Shown here in pieces: positions 33,366-44,106 of a stretch of DNA of 64,000 nt. The translations under genes were made by a program, and so were the position numbers. Under the pieces are notes generated by a model. The model made no database searches, was not told the DNA's origin, and saw only the letters and a list, made by a program, of their open reading frames with translations. The stretch's first letter is position 1. Every line of letters starts with the position of its first letter. This DNA comes from Prorocentrum cordatum. Taxonomy: Eukaryota; Sar; Dinophyceae; Prorocentrales; Prorocentraceae. Where the stretch lies: contig CAUYUJ010000746.1 in the NCBI GenBank assembly GCA_963575745.1, positions 1-64,000 on the forward strand. The letters run 5' to 3'.

Positions 33366-33602
33366 GGGCTCCTCGTGGGGCTTCTTGGGGGCCTCTTGGA
33401 GCCTCTTGGGGCCTCTTGGGGGCCTCTTGGGGGCCTCTTGGGGGCCTCGTGGGGGCCTCTTGGGGCCTCTTGGGGGCCTCTTGGGGGCTTCTTGGGGGCT
33501 TCTTGGGGGCCTCTTGGGGCCTCTTGGGGGCTTCTTGGGGGCCTCGTGGAGGCCTCTTGGGAGCCTCTCCTGGGGGCCTCTTGGGGCCATCTTGGGGCCT
33601 CT
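33366..33602 (+). repeat. G-rich minisatellite, 11-12 bp unit
   Basis: About twenty units of GGGGGCCTCTT with CTTC or CTCG variants. Runs of four and five G recur every 11-12 bp, so G-quadruplex formation on this strand is plausible. Translation gives PQEAPKRP-like or GASWGPLG-like repeats, which I regard as meaningless. Confidence 0.9.
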
Positions 33603-34800
33603 GGCGATCTCTTCAGAAGCGCAAATGAGCGCTGCCCCTTGAGAAGGACAAAATGAGCGCAAAACCTTCGTAAAATCAATGATTTTGAGAACAAGGAAGA
33701 GGGGCGCTGCCCCCTCAGAAGGCCAAAATGGGGCCGAAACCGTAGTAAAATCAATGATTTTGGCTTCACAGAAGAGGAGAGGGACTTAAGTGCGCCCCCC
33801 CGTCGGGGGCAGAATCCTCGTGAGGGGTGTCGTTTTTTAGCCCTCCCAGGAGTCGAAAAAGACCCCTGCAACGACCCGCGGAACTCCCTCTCCAGGCCCA
33901 GCCGGGGTGCAGCTAGTTGACCCACCCAGCCCGGGCGGACAATGTGGAACTTTGGCTCGGTTGGGCGAACTTTCTGAGAGATTTGAACATTCGTTTTGAG
34001 GACCGGTATTTTTAGCCTGTAGTGGGTTATGCTGCGCCGGGCAGTAAAATTCTCAGGTCCGTAGCTGCATTATTACTATGAAAAGACTTGGGGGAGCCGT
34101 CTTTGGGGGCCACCTAAAAAAAACTGTATTTTTTTTCGAGTTTTCAGCTCACGTATGAGAAAGCTTCCCCACGTGTTCCAGCGTATGAGAAAGCGCCGTG
34201 CGAGAAAAGAGCTCTAGCAGGCTCCAGGCGGTAACCTGGTTGACGGTTTACCGGCTCCCAGTTCGCCCATCCGGCCCGGGCGAACAATGTGATGACCTGG
34301 CGTCCGTTTTACCTCGTGAAGCTTTTCGGCATCGATGAGCTAGAGGAATACTGGCGCGGGGTGCAGCTAGTTGGTCAACCGGACGAGAAGAGAGAATGTG
34401 ACAACTTTGGGTCGTTTTTGCTAAGATTTGAAAGATATTTTACCATTCATTTTTAGAAACCAGATTTTTACGCCGAGCATTAGTTTTCAAACTTCCTTCT
34501 GCCAGCTGAGCTACCTAGAGATAATTTTATTAGATTTTTGCGCCAAGCATACGCATATAAGCTTTGTTCTCAGAGCAGCTCAGCTCTTCTGAGGGAGTTT
34601 TACTATGGGTTTACTTGCGGGAACCGACCTCGTATTGACATCGGAAAATGAAAAAAAATACAGTTTTTTAGAACATCTTCTGCGGAGTTCTCTGCCTCGA
34701 GCCTGAGCACTCTAGTGCGTGCCAGGAGCTCTACGAGGTTCCCCCTGAAGAAGCTTTCTTCATGTGTTCCGAGAAGCGCCGTGCGAGAAAAGAGGTCTAC
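33603..34800 (+). repeat. Flank of minisatellite and further B-type copies
   Basis: 33,603-33,900 has two copies of a GGCGCTGCCCC(T/C)GAGAAGG-AAAATG...CGTAGTAAAATCAATGATTTTG block, with ATCAATGATTTTG palindromes. From 33,900 a diverged B body runs to a hairpin at 34,212-34,250. A third B head (CTCGTGAAGCTTTTCGGCATC) follows, then a body with an AGATTTTTACGCC/AGATTTTTGCGCC duplication and GGAGCTCTACGAGGTTCCC at 34,727. No coding signal. Confidence 0.65.
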
Positions 34801-35512
34801 CAGGTTTCACATGTCGTGCTGAATCCTTTTCCTTGTTCCTGCATCCTATTCCGATGCCTATGCCTCAGTGGCTCGGCAGTGTGATGATAAGGGATGCCTT
34901 CTCTAGCTACCCTGTGCTCCGTTTGGGAGTCTTAGGGCTCAGCTGTCACAGCTGTCCGCGCCCTGACTCAAACTCAAAAACCAGGTTGATTGATTGCTTT
35001 AGTGATTGCACATAGGCTGACATGGTTGGCCAGAACCAGAAATTGTTACGTTGTATTCCATACTTCCCTTATTGGACATGCGAGCAAAACAAAACTAGAC
35101 GGCCTCCGTGGATTCTTCGACGGAGGTCGCTTTGTGGAGGGATGTGCTGCATAATGGTGTTTAGATTTGTGTGTACACGGGGCGTGGCTGTTCGTGGCGG
35201 AGGAAGCTTTCTCGCTTGATGCCTCTGCTTCTGTCGTGTTCTGTGTGATGTTTGCAGCGCAACGGCTCTGTATGGCCGTGGTGCGCGTTTTGGGGAGCCT
35301 CTTTTATCTCTAACCTGTTCCCGCATCTTTGCAATTTCACATGTCGTGCTGCATCCTTTTCCTTGTTCCTGCATCCTATTCCGATGCCTATGCCTGAGTG
35401 GCTCGGCAGTGTGATGATGAGATGCCCTCTCTAGCTACCCTGTGCTCCGTTTGGGAGTCTTAGGGCTCAGCTGTCACAGCTGTCCGCGCCCTGACTCAAA
35501 CTCAAAAAACCA
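34801..35512 (+). mobile_element. Two nested LINE-II 3' ends
   Basis: First piece (34,805-35,000): only the LINE-II 3' UTR, directly after a mutated AGGTCTACCAGG, ending CTCAAACTCAAAAACC and AGGTTGA. Second piece (about 35,010-35,512): a decayed end of ORF2 containing the late RNase H motif (LRGFFDGGRFVEG, then FVAEEAFSLDAS) and another 3' UTR copy ending in AAAAAACCAGGTTGACGG. The second appears inserted at the hairpin remnant following the first. Both are 5' truncated. Confidence 0.75.
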
Positions 35513-37111
35513 GGTTGACGGTTTGCCGCCGGTTCCCAGTGGAGGTCTGAGATCAGTCTGCTACTGGGGCTAGTCCAAACTATTCCTATTCTACCCATAT
35601 TTAATGAGAGTGAGTTCCTTGACCGAACTCGAGCTGCGTCTGAGCTTCAGAGCTCTCTGGCAAAGAAAGCGGGAGGGAATCATCAGACGAGCTAGTCTGA
35701 AGTGTGTAGACGCTTGGATTGGGTCTCTTCTCACGCAGAGAAACCGAATAACTATTCATACTCTGTTATTTTTTCTGGTGATGGAAACGATCTTTCTGAC
35801 TCAACTCGAGCTGCAGATGAGCTCCAGAGCTCTAGGCAGCAATTGGAAGAGCATGATCAGGCGCGCTATTTGATATCTAGACGCTTGAAATCAGTCTTCT
35901 ATTAGCGCTCGGGCTGACTAATTTCTCGAAGGACCGTTTGATGAATTTTGCTCGGTTCAAAATTATGTTCTCGAAATTCAACAATTCGTTAGAGCTCTAA
36001 TATTTTTTTACCGTGACATCCCATCTAATTACCGCTCACCGTCTTAATCTCAGCTCGATCGGGTACCTATTACTGGCAAAAAGCACTGGGGCGGGATCGG
36101 CAGTTTCGAGTCATCTCGAGAGGTGCTGACGGTTTTCTCTACTTAGCTCGAGCTGTAGGAGAGGTGCAGAGCTGGTACTCAGATTAATCAGGCACGTTCA
36201 TCTGAAGCATCTAGAGATCTGAACTCAGTCTGCTACCCAAGCTAGGTTCGCGAACCTACTCGTATTCTACCGATTTACTGACAGATGCTGTCGGTTTTTG
36301 GTACTTAACTCAAGCTGTAGGAGAGGTACAGAGCTGGTAAGCACACGTAATCGATTCAGAATCGTCAGGGGCGCTTGTCTGGAGCATCTAAAGGTCTGAA
36401 CTCGGTCTTCTACTCGAGCTATTTTTGGAAAACTATTCGTATTCCACCAATTCTGTTACCGGGTGCTGTTGTGTCTCTGAACTGTAGGGCGCTGCAGAGC
36501 TTACGCCCACGTAATCGATCCATAATCAGACGCGTTCGTCTGAAGTATCTAGAGGTCTGAACTCAGTCTGCTACTGGAGCTAGGTCCGCAAAATTTTTCC
36601 CTATTGAACTCGAGCAGCGTCTAAGCTTCAGAGCTCTCTGGCACAGACATCGGGATGGAATCATCAGACGCGCTAGTCTGAAGTATCTAGACGCTTGGAT
36701 TCTGTCTGTTCTCAGCATAGAAGCTGAATTCTATCCATACTCTGCTATTTTGTTCTTGTGTTAGGATTCTTTTGTTCTTTCCGACCTAACTCGAGCTGCA
36801 AATGAGCTCCAGAGCTCTTAGGCACATCAATCGGAAGCCAACAATCATACGCGCTATTTGATAGTATCTAGACACTTGAAATCAGTCTTCTATCAGCGCT
36901 CGGCCAGAACAACTATGGTTTTCTTGGTATATCCCGCGCTGCAGATGAGCTAGAGAGCTGTTCAGGACAGCAATCGGAAGGGAATCATCAGTGGCGCTAG
37001 TTCAATGTATCTTGACGGCTGCAATCAGTCTGCTATTAGCGCTCGGGCTGAACAACTATTCGGTCTCCGCTCATTCTTTGGAGATGGTGAATGGCAAGGA
37101 AGCTCTACGAG
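35513..37111 (+). repeat. Diverged A-type elements
   Basis: Half hairpin at 35,513-35,540, then monomers of a more diverged kind (CATCAGACGCGCTAGTCTGA, GAGCTGCAGATGAGCTCCAG). A second head segment (about 35,930-36,110, ATTCAACAATTCGTTAGAGC) and further monomers follow. The final tail ends AAGGAAGCTCTACGAGTCTC, where LINE-II copy 2 starts. No coding signal, although the LINE frame stays open for about 36 codons into this tail. Confidence 0.75.
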
Positions 37112-39968
37112 TCTCTGGTGTGAAGACCGCAGTAAGTGGAAGGAGGATATGACGAGGGTGGTCAGGGCTAAGTACTCTAAGTCGGAACGTCTTGCTATGA
37201 ATATGGCGACTCTGGAGCAGCTTCGGGTCCAAGCTGATGAGGCACGTGCGCGCAGCACTCACACTTCTTCTCCTATTACCATGCATGTTCTCTGTCGTGC
37301 TCGTTCCAGACTTCGTGAAGGCAAGGCGGTAGGTGCTGACGGTATCAGTGCACGCATGTTACGTTCTTTGTCCTGGGAAGCACTCCGTGTGGTGCTTGAC
37401 TGCTTCCAGCGACGCTTCTGGCGAATGGCAGAGGCACCTGAGTCTTGGAAGTTCATCCGTGCATCTATTATGTTGAAGAACGGCAAGGATAAGAGGTTTG
37501 ATGACAGTCGTACTCTTGCTGTGAATTCTGTCGTTAACACATGGTACATGGGCTGCTTGTGTATTCTACTCAATTCGCATTTGGTGTCTATTGCTCCTGT
37601 TGTTGCTCCGTCTCTGTGTTTGTATGGTTTCCAGCAAGGTCGTAAGACACATGAGGTAACGTCGGGATTGAAGGCGATGTGCAGACATGCCAGACTGTGG
37701 GGGAAGGAGGAGAATATTGTTGTTGCTTCCCTGGATGTTGCCACTGCATTTGACTCGCTCACTGTCCAAGTTGCTTCTTCTACACTTGAGCGTTTGAGTG
37801 TTGATGTGGAGCTTCGGTATGGTCTTATTGAGAACTCTGTTGGTAATGAGGCGGTCTTCCAGTTTGAGGGTGTCTGCACTGATACGCTCCCTCGGACAAC
37901 GTGTGTGAAGACAGGTTCTAAGGAAGGACCTGATCTGTGGACTGCTCAATCCCTGGTCATGTTTGGTGACATTACGTCTGCTTGGGCGAGAGATGCTGTC
38001 GGTGTTGTACTCTCGGGTGAAGCAGGAGGTATTGTTGTGAGTCACTTCATATGGGCGGACAACGTGCTTCTCACGGCTCCTGATCGCCCCACATTGGCTA
38101 AAATGATTCTACAGTTGACGTGGGCTCTCCACGACCACGGCTTTCGTTGGAAGCAGAGCAGTCTTGAGTTCATGGACGTGGGTACTACCACCGGTGTGAC
38201 GGAGCCTCTCATGGTGACGTTGTTCCCGCCAGGTATGTCCAGGGGGCCCAATGTGTCTCTCCCCGAGAACATCACTATTCCGCAGGTGGATGAAATTACT
38301 GTGCTGGGGACCAAGATTGCGAGGAATTTCAAGGATCATGTTGATGTGCGATACCGTATGGCAAAAGCTATTCGTGCTTTCTGGAATGATCGAGCGTTTT
38401 ACACCTCCAGGAGGATTGCTTGGAAGAATAAATTTGCACGATATGAATCTAGAGTGAGATCTAAGTTTCTTTTCGGCTTGGAAGGAGCCACAGTTGACAG
38501 TTCTACGATTGCATTTATACACAAGGAGGAGGGGAAGATGTTGAGCAGGATGACGTGGAGAGCGAAGAGGGAGGAGGAGGGGTGGGCTGTATTCATGTCG
38601 CGCATGTACAAAAGAGGGAGGCAAGCTTTTTATGAAGCTGGCAGACCTCCACTCGCACAGGTCTTCCTATATCGGCAGTGGAAATGGGCGAAGGATATTG
38701 CATTGTCTTGTTTTGGCAGGGACGGAGGAGGCGTGGAGGAGATTTCTGTGGTGGGTGGCTCACAATTGGTGCCGCCTCCCTCGTATGCTCCTGGTGCTCC
38801 TGCTGATGATACGACGCCCTCCGAGCCCATGAACCGACGGAAAAGAAAAACGTTGTGCATGAATGAGGCCAAACGTCAGAGGACCCAACTTTCTCAGAAC
38901 ACGGCGAGACTCAGAGACAGGTTCGAGGACCCAACCCGCTATTACAATCAGCCCACGGTGGTGGACACGGGCACTGCTGTCAACGGCTACCTGCAGGCAC
39001 GACTGTCCATGTTGCACGGAGGAGGGGAGTGGGAATCCAGGCGGGATGATCTGATACTATCTTTAGGAAGCCAGGCTGGACGTGCTGGGACGCGTGTGAG
39101 GACTGGCGGAGCTCCTATCGGCATGCGCCCGTGGAGAACACCTTTTGAGCTTGTGGGAGGGAAGTACTGGTACCATGTCCTGGAATGGTCAGAGGAGGCC
39201 TGGGTCAAGTTTGCTCGTCAAGTTTTTATGCTTCTTCAGGTTCCTGGTGTTTCTGATTTCCTGGTGCTTAAAGATCCTATTCCTTGGAAGCCTATGGAAG
39301 AGAGGGAGGAGGAGGTACTTTCGGAGGAGCTTAGCAGGAAGAAGGAGGAGGTGTTGTCCAAACGGTATGCTAAGATATTGGAGGATTACACGGAGTGGGA
39401 GTTCCAGGTGGGAAGGATTGCCATTGAACTGAAGGGAGACTCTCAATGCGTTGTGCGGTGGATCCAAGGCTTGTATTTTACTGCCAATGTGCATTATGAC
39501 AAGATTGTGGGCGGCATTCAGAATAAGTTAGACATTCTAGCTAAGAGATGTGGTGTGCAGGCGGCCTGTCTTGGGAGACATATCTTCAAGTGGGTATACA
39601 GAGAGGACAATACTGCTGCGGATGAGTTAACACACAGAGCTAGGCAGGGCATTTGTAGAACACGTTTTAGGCATGATTTCCTATCCCATGTTAAAGCTAA
39701 CGCTATTCTGATCGACGCCATTCGGGGAAGCTTCGATGGTGGAAGATCCTATCTGGGCGTAGGCTGTGGCTGGCAGATTGATTTTCATTTGTGCTCCTCT
39801 TCTGTTGCTGAATATCCTGTCACTCTTCCGAGTGGCGTGTGGGAGCCCAACGTGGCCTCTTCCTCTTTCCTCCTTCCCCCCTCGAGCACCATCACTGCAG
39901 CTGAGTTAGAGTCTGCCCGACAACTCCTTTTGGGAGTGGAGGAATGCCTGCATTTGGCAGGATACTAG
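37112..39968 (+). CDS. LINE-II ORF2 (RT and permuted RNase H), uninterrupted
   Basis: Continuous frame of about 950 residues with no stop or frameshift to the TAG at 39,966. It is the best coding sequence in the window but lacks the endonuclease and a native start. Order: linker (KWKEDMTRVVRAKYSKS), RT with GKAVGADGISARML, motif A LDVATAFDS (about 37,729), motif B TGSKEGPDLW, and motif C HFIWADN (38,050). Then the thumb (YRMAKAIRAFWNDRAFY, FGLEGATVDSSTIAFIHKEE), a disordered Pro/Arg-rich segment, the connector (MLHGGGEWESRRDDL, KYWYHVLEWSEEAW), and an acidic/basic helix (EEREEEVLSEELSRKKEEVL). RNase H motifs are in the order GDSQCVVRW (39,432), AADELTHRA (about 39,617), GSFDGGRSYLGVGCGW (about 39,727), AAELESA (about 39,897). 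As a truncated insertion it is probably not expressed. Confidence 0.88.
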
Positions 39969-40359
39969 GCCTCCTTGTGTGGCTATCGCCTGGGCGGTGA
40001 CCCGACCCTGCTGTGGCGGCACGCAATGCGCAAAAAACCAAGGTTACCGCGGGGAGACTCGGCTGATCGGCTGTTGCTTTGATCAATGCAGTAAAACGGC
40101 ATTGTATGGCCGTGGAACACGTTTTGGGTAGCGTTTCAACCAGCTCTTACACCATTCTCTAACCTGTTCCAACACCTTTGCATTCTCACATGTTGTGCTG
40201 CATCCTTTTCCTTGTTCCTGCATCCTATTCCGATGCCTATGCTTCAGTGGCTCGGCAGTGTGATGATAAGAGGTGCCTTCTCTAGCTACCCTGTGCTCCG
40301 TTTGGGAGTCTTAGGGCTCAGCTGTCACAGCTGTCCGCGCCCTGACTCAACATCAAAAA
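37112..40359 (+). mobile_element. LINE-II copy 2, 5' truncated, ORF open
   Basis: Left flank GAAGCTCTACGAGTCTC, right flank CCAAGGTTGACGGTTTACCG: the two sides of one CTCGTAG hairpin (compare the unbroken copy at about 46,300-46,357). The element keeps the RT and RNase H of ORF2. Its composite 3' UTR carries an early AAAAAACCAAGGTTACCG piece at about 40,032, then the standard LINE-II UTR (40,150-40,359). Confidence 0.88.
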
Positions 40360-40831
40360 CCAAGGTTGACGGTTTACCGCCGGCGCCCAGTACCTCGTAG
40401 AGCTCTTCGGCAAGATGAGCTAAGAGGAATTCGGGCGCAGGGTGGAGCTAGTAGGCAGACCCGACCTAAGGAGACAATGTGTTGACTTCGGGTCGGTTTC
40501 TGTATCTTTGTGCAATATCTGAAAATTCGTTTTAAGAAGGGGTATTTTTTTCAAGTGTATTGGGTTATGCCGCGCCTGTCAGTTCAATTCTCAGGTCCCT
40601 AGCTGCAGGCTTACTATGAAAACACTTGAGGGAACCAGCTTGGGGAAAAAACTAAAACTCGTAATTTTCCGAGTTTCTCAGATCACCTTGAGAAAGCTTC
40701 TTCCATGTGTTCTGAGCACGTCGCGCGATTAAAGAGCTCTACGAGGCTACCGGCGGTAACCTGGTTGACGGTTTACCGCCGGCTCCCAGTTGGCAGACCC
40801 GACCTAAAGAGACAATGCGTCAACCTGAGGT
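40360..40831 (+). repeat. Half hairpin and B-type element
   Basis: The right hairpin half (40,360-40,390) is followed by a head, TACCTCGTAGAGCTCTTCGG, a B body and a complete hairpin at about 40,752-40,788 with GGCTCCCAG instead of GGCGCCCAG. About 35 bp of a further B head end where the next A-type element begins. Confidence 0.75.
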
Positions 40832-41990
40832 CAGTAACTCGTAGAGCTTCCCTTAGCTAGTTGCTGGAAGCTTAAGAGTAATTCCAGCGCGCTGGAGAGC
40901 TAGTTGGCAAGACAAATCTCGACGGACCTTTTGATGACTTTTGCTCGGTTGAAAATTAGGTTCTCGAAATTCAACAATTCGCTAGATCTCTAGTTTTTTT
41001 TTTCCCATGATATTCGTTCTTATTCCCGCTCGCCGTCTCAATCTCAGGTCGATCGGGTAGATTTTACTGCCGAAAAGCGTTTGGGCGGGATCGGCCGTTT
41101 CGAGTCATCTTGATACGCGTTGACAGTTTTCTGTAATTAACTCGAGATTTTGGGGAGCTACAGAGCTGGTGCGCACAGAAACCGATCCAGAATCATCAGG
41201 CGTGTTCATCTCAAGCATCTAAGAGGTCTGAACTCTGTCTGCTACTCGAGCTAGGTCCGCAACACTATCCGTATTCTATTGATTTTCTCAACAGATGCTG
41301 TCGATTTTTTCCGTAGTTAACTCGAGCTGTAGAAGTGCTACAGAGCTGATGCGCCCACATAATCGATCCAGAATCATCAGACGCGTTCGTCTGTTGCAAT
41401 TTGAGGTCTGAACTCGGTCTGCTACTCGAGCTAGGTCCGCGAAGCTGTTGGTATTCTACGAAATTTGTTGTCAGGTGCTCTCGGTTTTCTGTGCTTAACT
41501 CGAACTGTAGGAGTGCTACATAGCTTGTACGCCACGTAATCGATGCAGAATCATCATGTACGTTCCTCTGAAGCATCTAGAGGTCTGAACTCGGTCTACT
41601 ACTCGAGCTAGGTCTGTGCAACTATTCGTATTGTACGAATTTCTTGACAGCTGTTGTCGGTTTTCTGTACTTAATTCGAGCTGCATGAGAGCTACAGAGC
41701 TGATACGTACACGATCTCGATTCAGAATCATCAGGCGCGTTCGTCTGAAGCATCTAGTTCCCCGGACTCGATCTGCTACTGGAGCTAGGCCCGTCAAACT
41801 ATATGTACGATCGATTTTTCTAGGCACAGCAATTGGAAGACAATCGGGAGGCGCGCTATTTGATAGTATCTAGACCCCTAAGATCAGTCTTCTATCAGCG
41901 CTCGGGCATTAGTATTCTGCTTATTTTTAAGAGATGGTATATGGCAAGGCAGCTCTACGAGTCCCCCGGCGGTAACCAAGGTTGACGGTC
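40832..41990 (+). mobile_element. A-type CTCGTAG element
   Basis: Clear 5' end GTAACTCGTAGAGCTTCCC, head and about four monomers. The tail carries AGCTCTACGAGTCCCCC and only the left hairpin arm plus GGTTGACGG; the right arm is missing and a B-type body follows directly. Confidence 0.8.
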
Positions 41991-42386
41991 GAAGGTTCCG
42001 AGAAATTTTGAAATTCGTTTTGAGAACCGGTATTTTTCTCACCTGTAGTGTGTTATGCCGCGTCTGCCAGTGCAATTCTCAGGTCCGTAGCTGCAGTATT
42101 ACTATCAGAACACTTGCAGGAACCGACGTTGGAAAAAACCAAAAGTCGTAATTTCCTGAGTTTCTCAGCTCACGCTCGACAAAGCTTCTTTTATGTGTTC
42201 CGAGCAGCGCCGCGCGAAAAAAAAGGAGCTCCACGAGGCTTCCGGCGGTGACCTGGTTGACGGTTTACCGCCGGTTCCCAGTTGGTCGGCCCGACCAGAA
42301 AAGAAGATGTGATAACTTTGGCTCGGTTTTGCTTAGATTTGAAAGATATTTGACCATTTATTTTGAGAGACCAGATTTTTCGCACC
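41991..42386 (+). repeat. B-type element and start of another
   Basis: B body without a head, ending GGAGCTCCACGAGGCTTCC and a complete hairpin (42,241-42,278). It is followed by the head of the next B element (GTTGGTCGGCCCGACCAG), which is interrupted after TTTTTCGCACCTGTAA. Confidence 0.75.
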
Positions 42387-43166
42387 TGTAATCAGACTCT
42401 TGAGTGCGTTATCAGACATTCAGTTATCACACATTTGACTTGAGCATGCGACTATTGTCTTACCGCGGGTTGTTACGACATATTTCGGACTGTGTGTGCG
42501 TTGACTCTTGCCATGCTGTGTGTGTGTGTCGGGCATGCGCGCATGTTGGTATAAGAGATCCGCGTGATCTTCACTTGGTTCGGAATAAGAGTCTTGTGTT
42601 TGCCCACTCCCGCTCAAAGAGTGGTGGGTGTCTTGCCTGACACTGTGTGCCGCCCGTTTTCCTGCTAGCGACTGGGCCAGACGGCGCGCACAGTCGACCG
42701 CAAATTCGTTGTGTTTCACGTGCACGGTCTTTCAGTGGTGCTGAGACGGTAATCGCTATATGTGGTTACTGCATGGTTTCGCATTGCTTTGAAGCGCACT
42801 TGCTATTTTAGTTCTCTTAGTTTCGTGTTTGTCTCAGTGGTGTTGAGACGGTAATCGCTGTATAAACCAGGGGTTACTGTACGGTCTCTCACTGCTTCTA
42901 TTCTCAGTGGTGCTGAGACGGTAATCGCTATATGTGGTTGCTGCATGGTCTCGCATTGCTTTTACTCCCTCTTTTTTTAGTTGTATTCTCGTGTATTGGC
43001 AGTCTTGTGCATATCTGTACAGCTTCGCTGTTTGATGCACCTCTGCTTTAATCTTGGCAGCTTCGCTGTCTTCCTGTACAGCTTCGCTGTTTAGGTTCTT
43101 TGTGTTTAGGCCTGCTCCCATGGGAGCTCGAACCGGCCTTCGCAAAAGACGCAAAAGACAAGGTTG
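42387..43166 (+). other. Unidentified insertion ending at a split hairpin
   Basis: About 780 bp unlike the surrounding repeats. It contains three copies of CAGTGGTG(C/T)TGAGACGGTA-ATCGCT (about 42,733, 42,835 and 42,905), each followed by GGTTACTG- and GCATTGCTT-like sequence. It then has three copies of CAGCTTCGCTGT. It ends CGCAAAAGACGCAAAAGACA directly before the right half of a CTCGTAG hairpin, the same junction as LINE-II 3' ends. It may be the 3' UTR of another LINE or a SINE; no protein is recognisable. Confidence 0.5.
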
Positions 43167-43490
43167 ACGGTTCACCGCCGGCGCCAGTTGGTCGGCCCGA
43201 CCAGAAAAGAAGATGTGATAACTTTGGCTCTGTTTTGCTAAGATTTGAAAGATATTTGGCCCTTTATTTTGAGAGACCAGATTTTTCGCACCTGTAAAAG
43301 ACTACGAGGGCCTCCGCGCCTTAATATGAGCTCCGCAGGCGAACTGTTACTATCAAAACACTTGGAGGAAACAATTTCACGTCGACATGAACTTGAACAT
43401 TTCACGAAAATCTTATGCGAAGTTCTTTGGTTCAATTCTGAGCACTCTTACGCGCGCAAGGAGCTCTACGAGGTTCCTGGCCCGTGAGGG
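43167..43490 (+). repeat. Half hairpin and B-type element
   Basis: AGGTTGACGGTTCACCGCCGG, then a B unit starting GTTGGTCGGCCCGACCAG. It closes with AAGGAGCTCTACGAGGTTCC, where a LINE-II 3' fragment is inserted. Confidence 0.8.
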
Positions 43491-43889
43491 ACATTGCTTC
43501 TACAATGAGTATGAATACAGATTCAACTTTGAAAGCTATCTTCAACCTATCGCCTGTCGTGGTGCCTTCGACGGGGGTGTGTGCAGCAAAGGGACGGGAT
43601 GTGGGTTCTGGCTTCAGATCGGGCTTTTGAATCTCGACTACGATTGTAATAAGAGTACTCCTTATTCCCCTCTTCTTTCCTCCTCTCCTTACTCTGTGCC
43701 CTCCAATACCCCCCTCGTTTGGAGGGATGTGTGCGAAGCCGCGTGGTGCCTTGAGGAAGGTGCTACGATAACCGATGCCGAACTCAGTGCTGCTGAGGCG
43801 CTCTCAAGCGCTGTTGTGCATTTGGCACGACAGATCCTCACCGCCAGCTGACCCTGCTGGACGAACGGTGCGAAAACCAAAAAAACCAG
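43491..43889 (+). pseudogene. LINE-II copy, extreme 3' end of ORF2
   Basis: 5' truncated just after the ADELT motif: it opens AREGHCFYNEYEYRF, then GAFDGGVCSKGTGCGFW and EGATITDAELSAAEALSSAV, the last two motifs of the permuted RNase H, with a stop near 43,849. The short 3' UTR ends AAAACCAAAAAAACC, followed by AGGTTGAGGGTTCACCGCCG, the hairpin's right half. The left flank is AGCTCTACGAGGTTCCTGG. A truncation at this point leaves a fragment whose only domain part is the DGG/AEL half. Confidence 0.85.
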
Positions 43890-43915
43890 GTTGAGGGTTC
43901 ACCGCCGGCGCCAGT

Positions 43916-44106
43916 CTGCCCTTCTCTGGCCACATGCGTCTCATGGTCCACCTCTGTGTCCCCCTCCCGATGAACCCATTCCCACATGTCGCGGCCCGCC
44001 TCAGGACTGTAGATCTGGAGCTGCTTACAGACGAAGTATTTTGTATGTCAGCTACTATTTGGCTATATATTTGATTCAAGCACTTGTTTTTGCCCGTTAG
44101 CCAACG
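43916..44106 (-). pseudogene. LINE-II remnant, part after GDS motif
   Basis: The minus strand matches the fragment at 9.0-9.4 kb (CTGTAGATCTGGAGCTGCTTAC and neighbouring sequence on the plus strand). It encodes a decayed stretch leading to the YRE-N-AD motif. Its upstream half lies at 46,358-46,757; the two halves are split by the A-type element at 44,107-46,357. Confidence 0.75.

Noticed and set aside
33021-33925. Long minus-strand ORFs of 213 and 228 codons, Pro/Arg/Glu-rich
   Set aside because: They are translations of the 11-bp and 28-bp G-rich minisatellites. All three plus frames are also open, and there is no non-repetitive domain.
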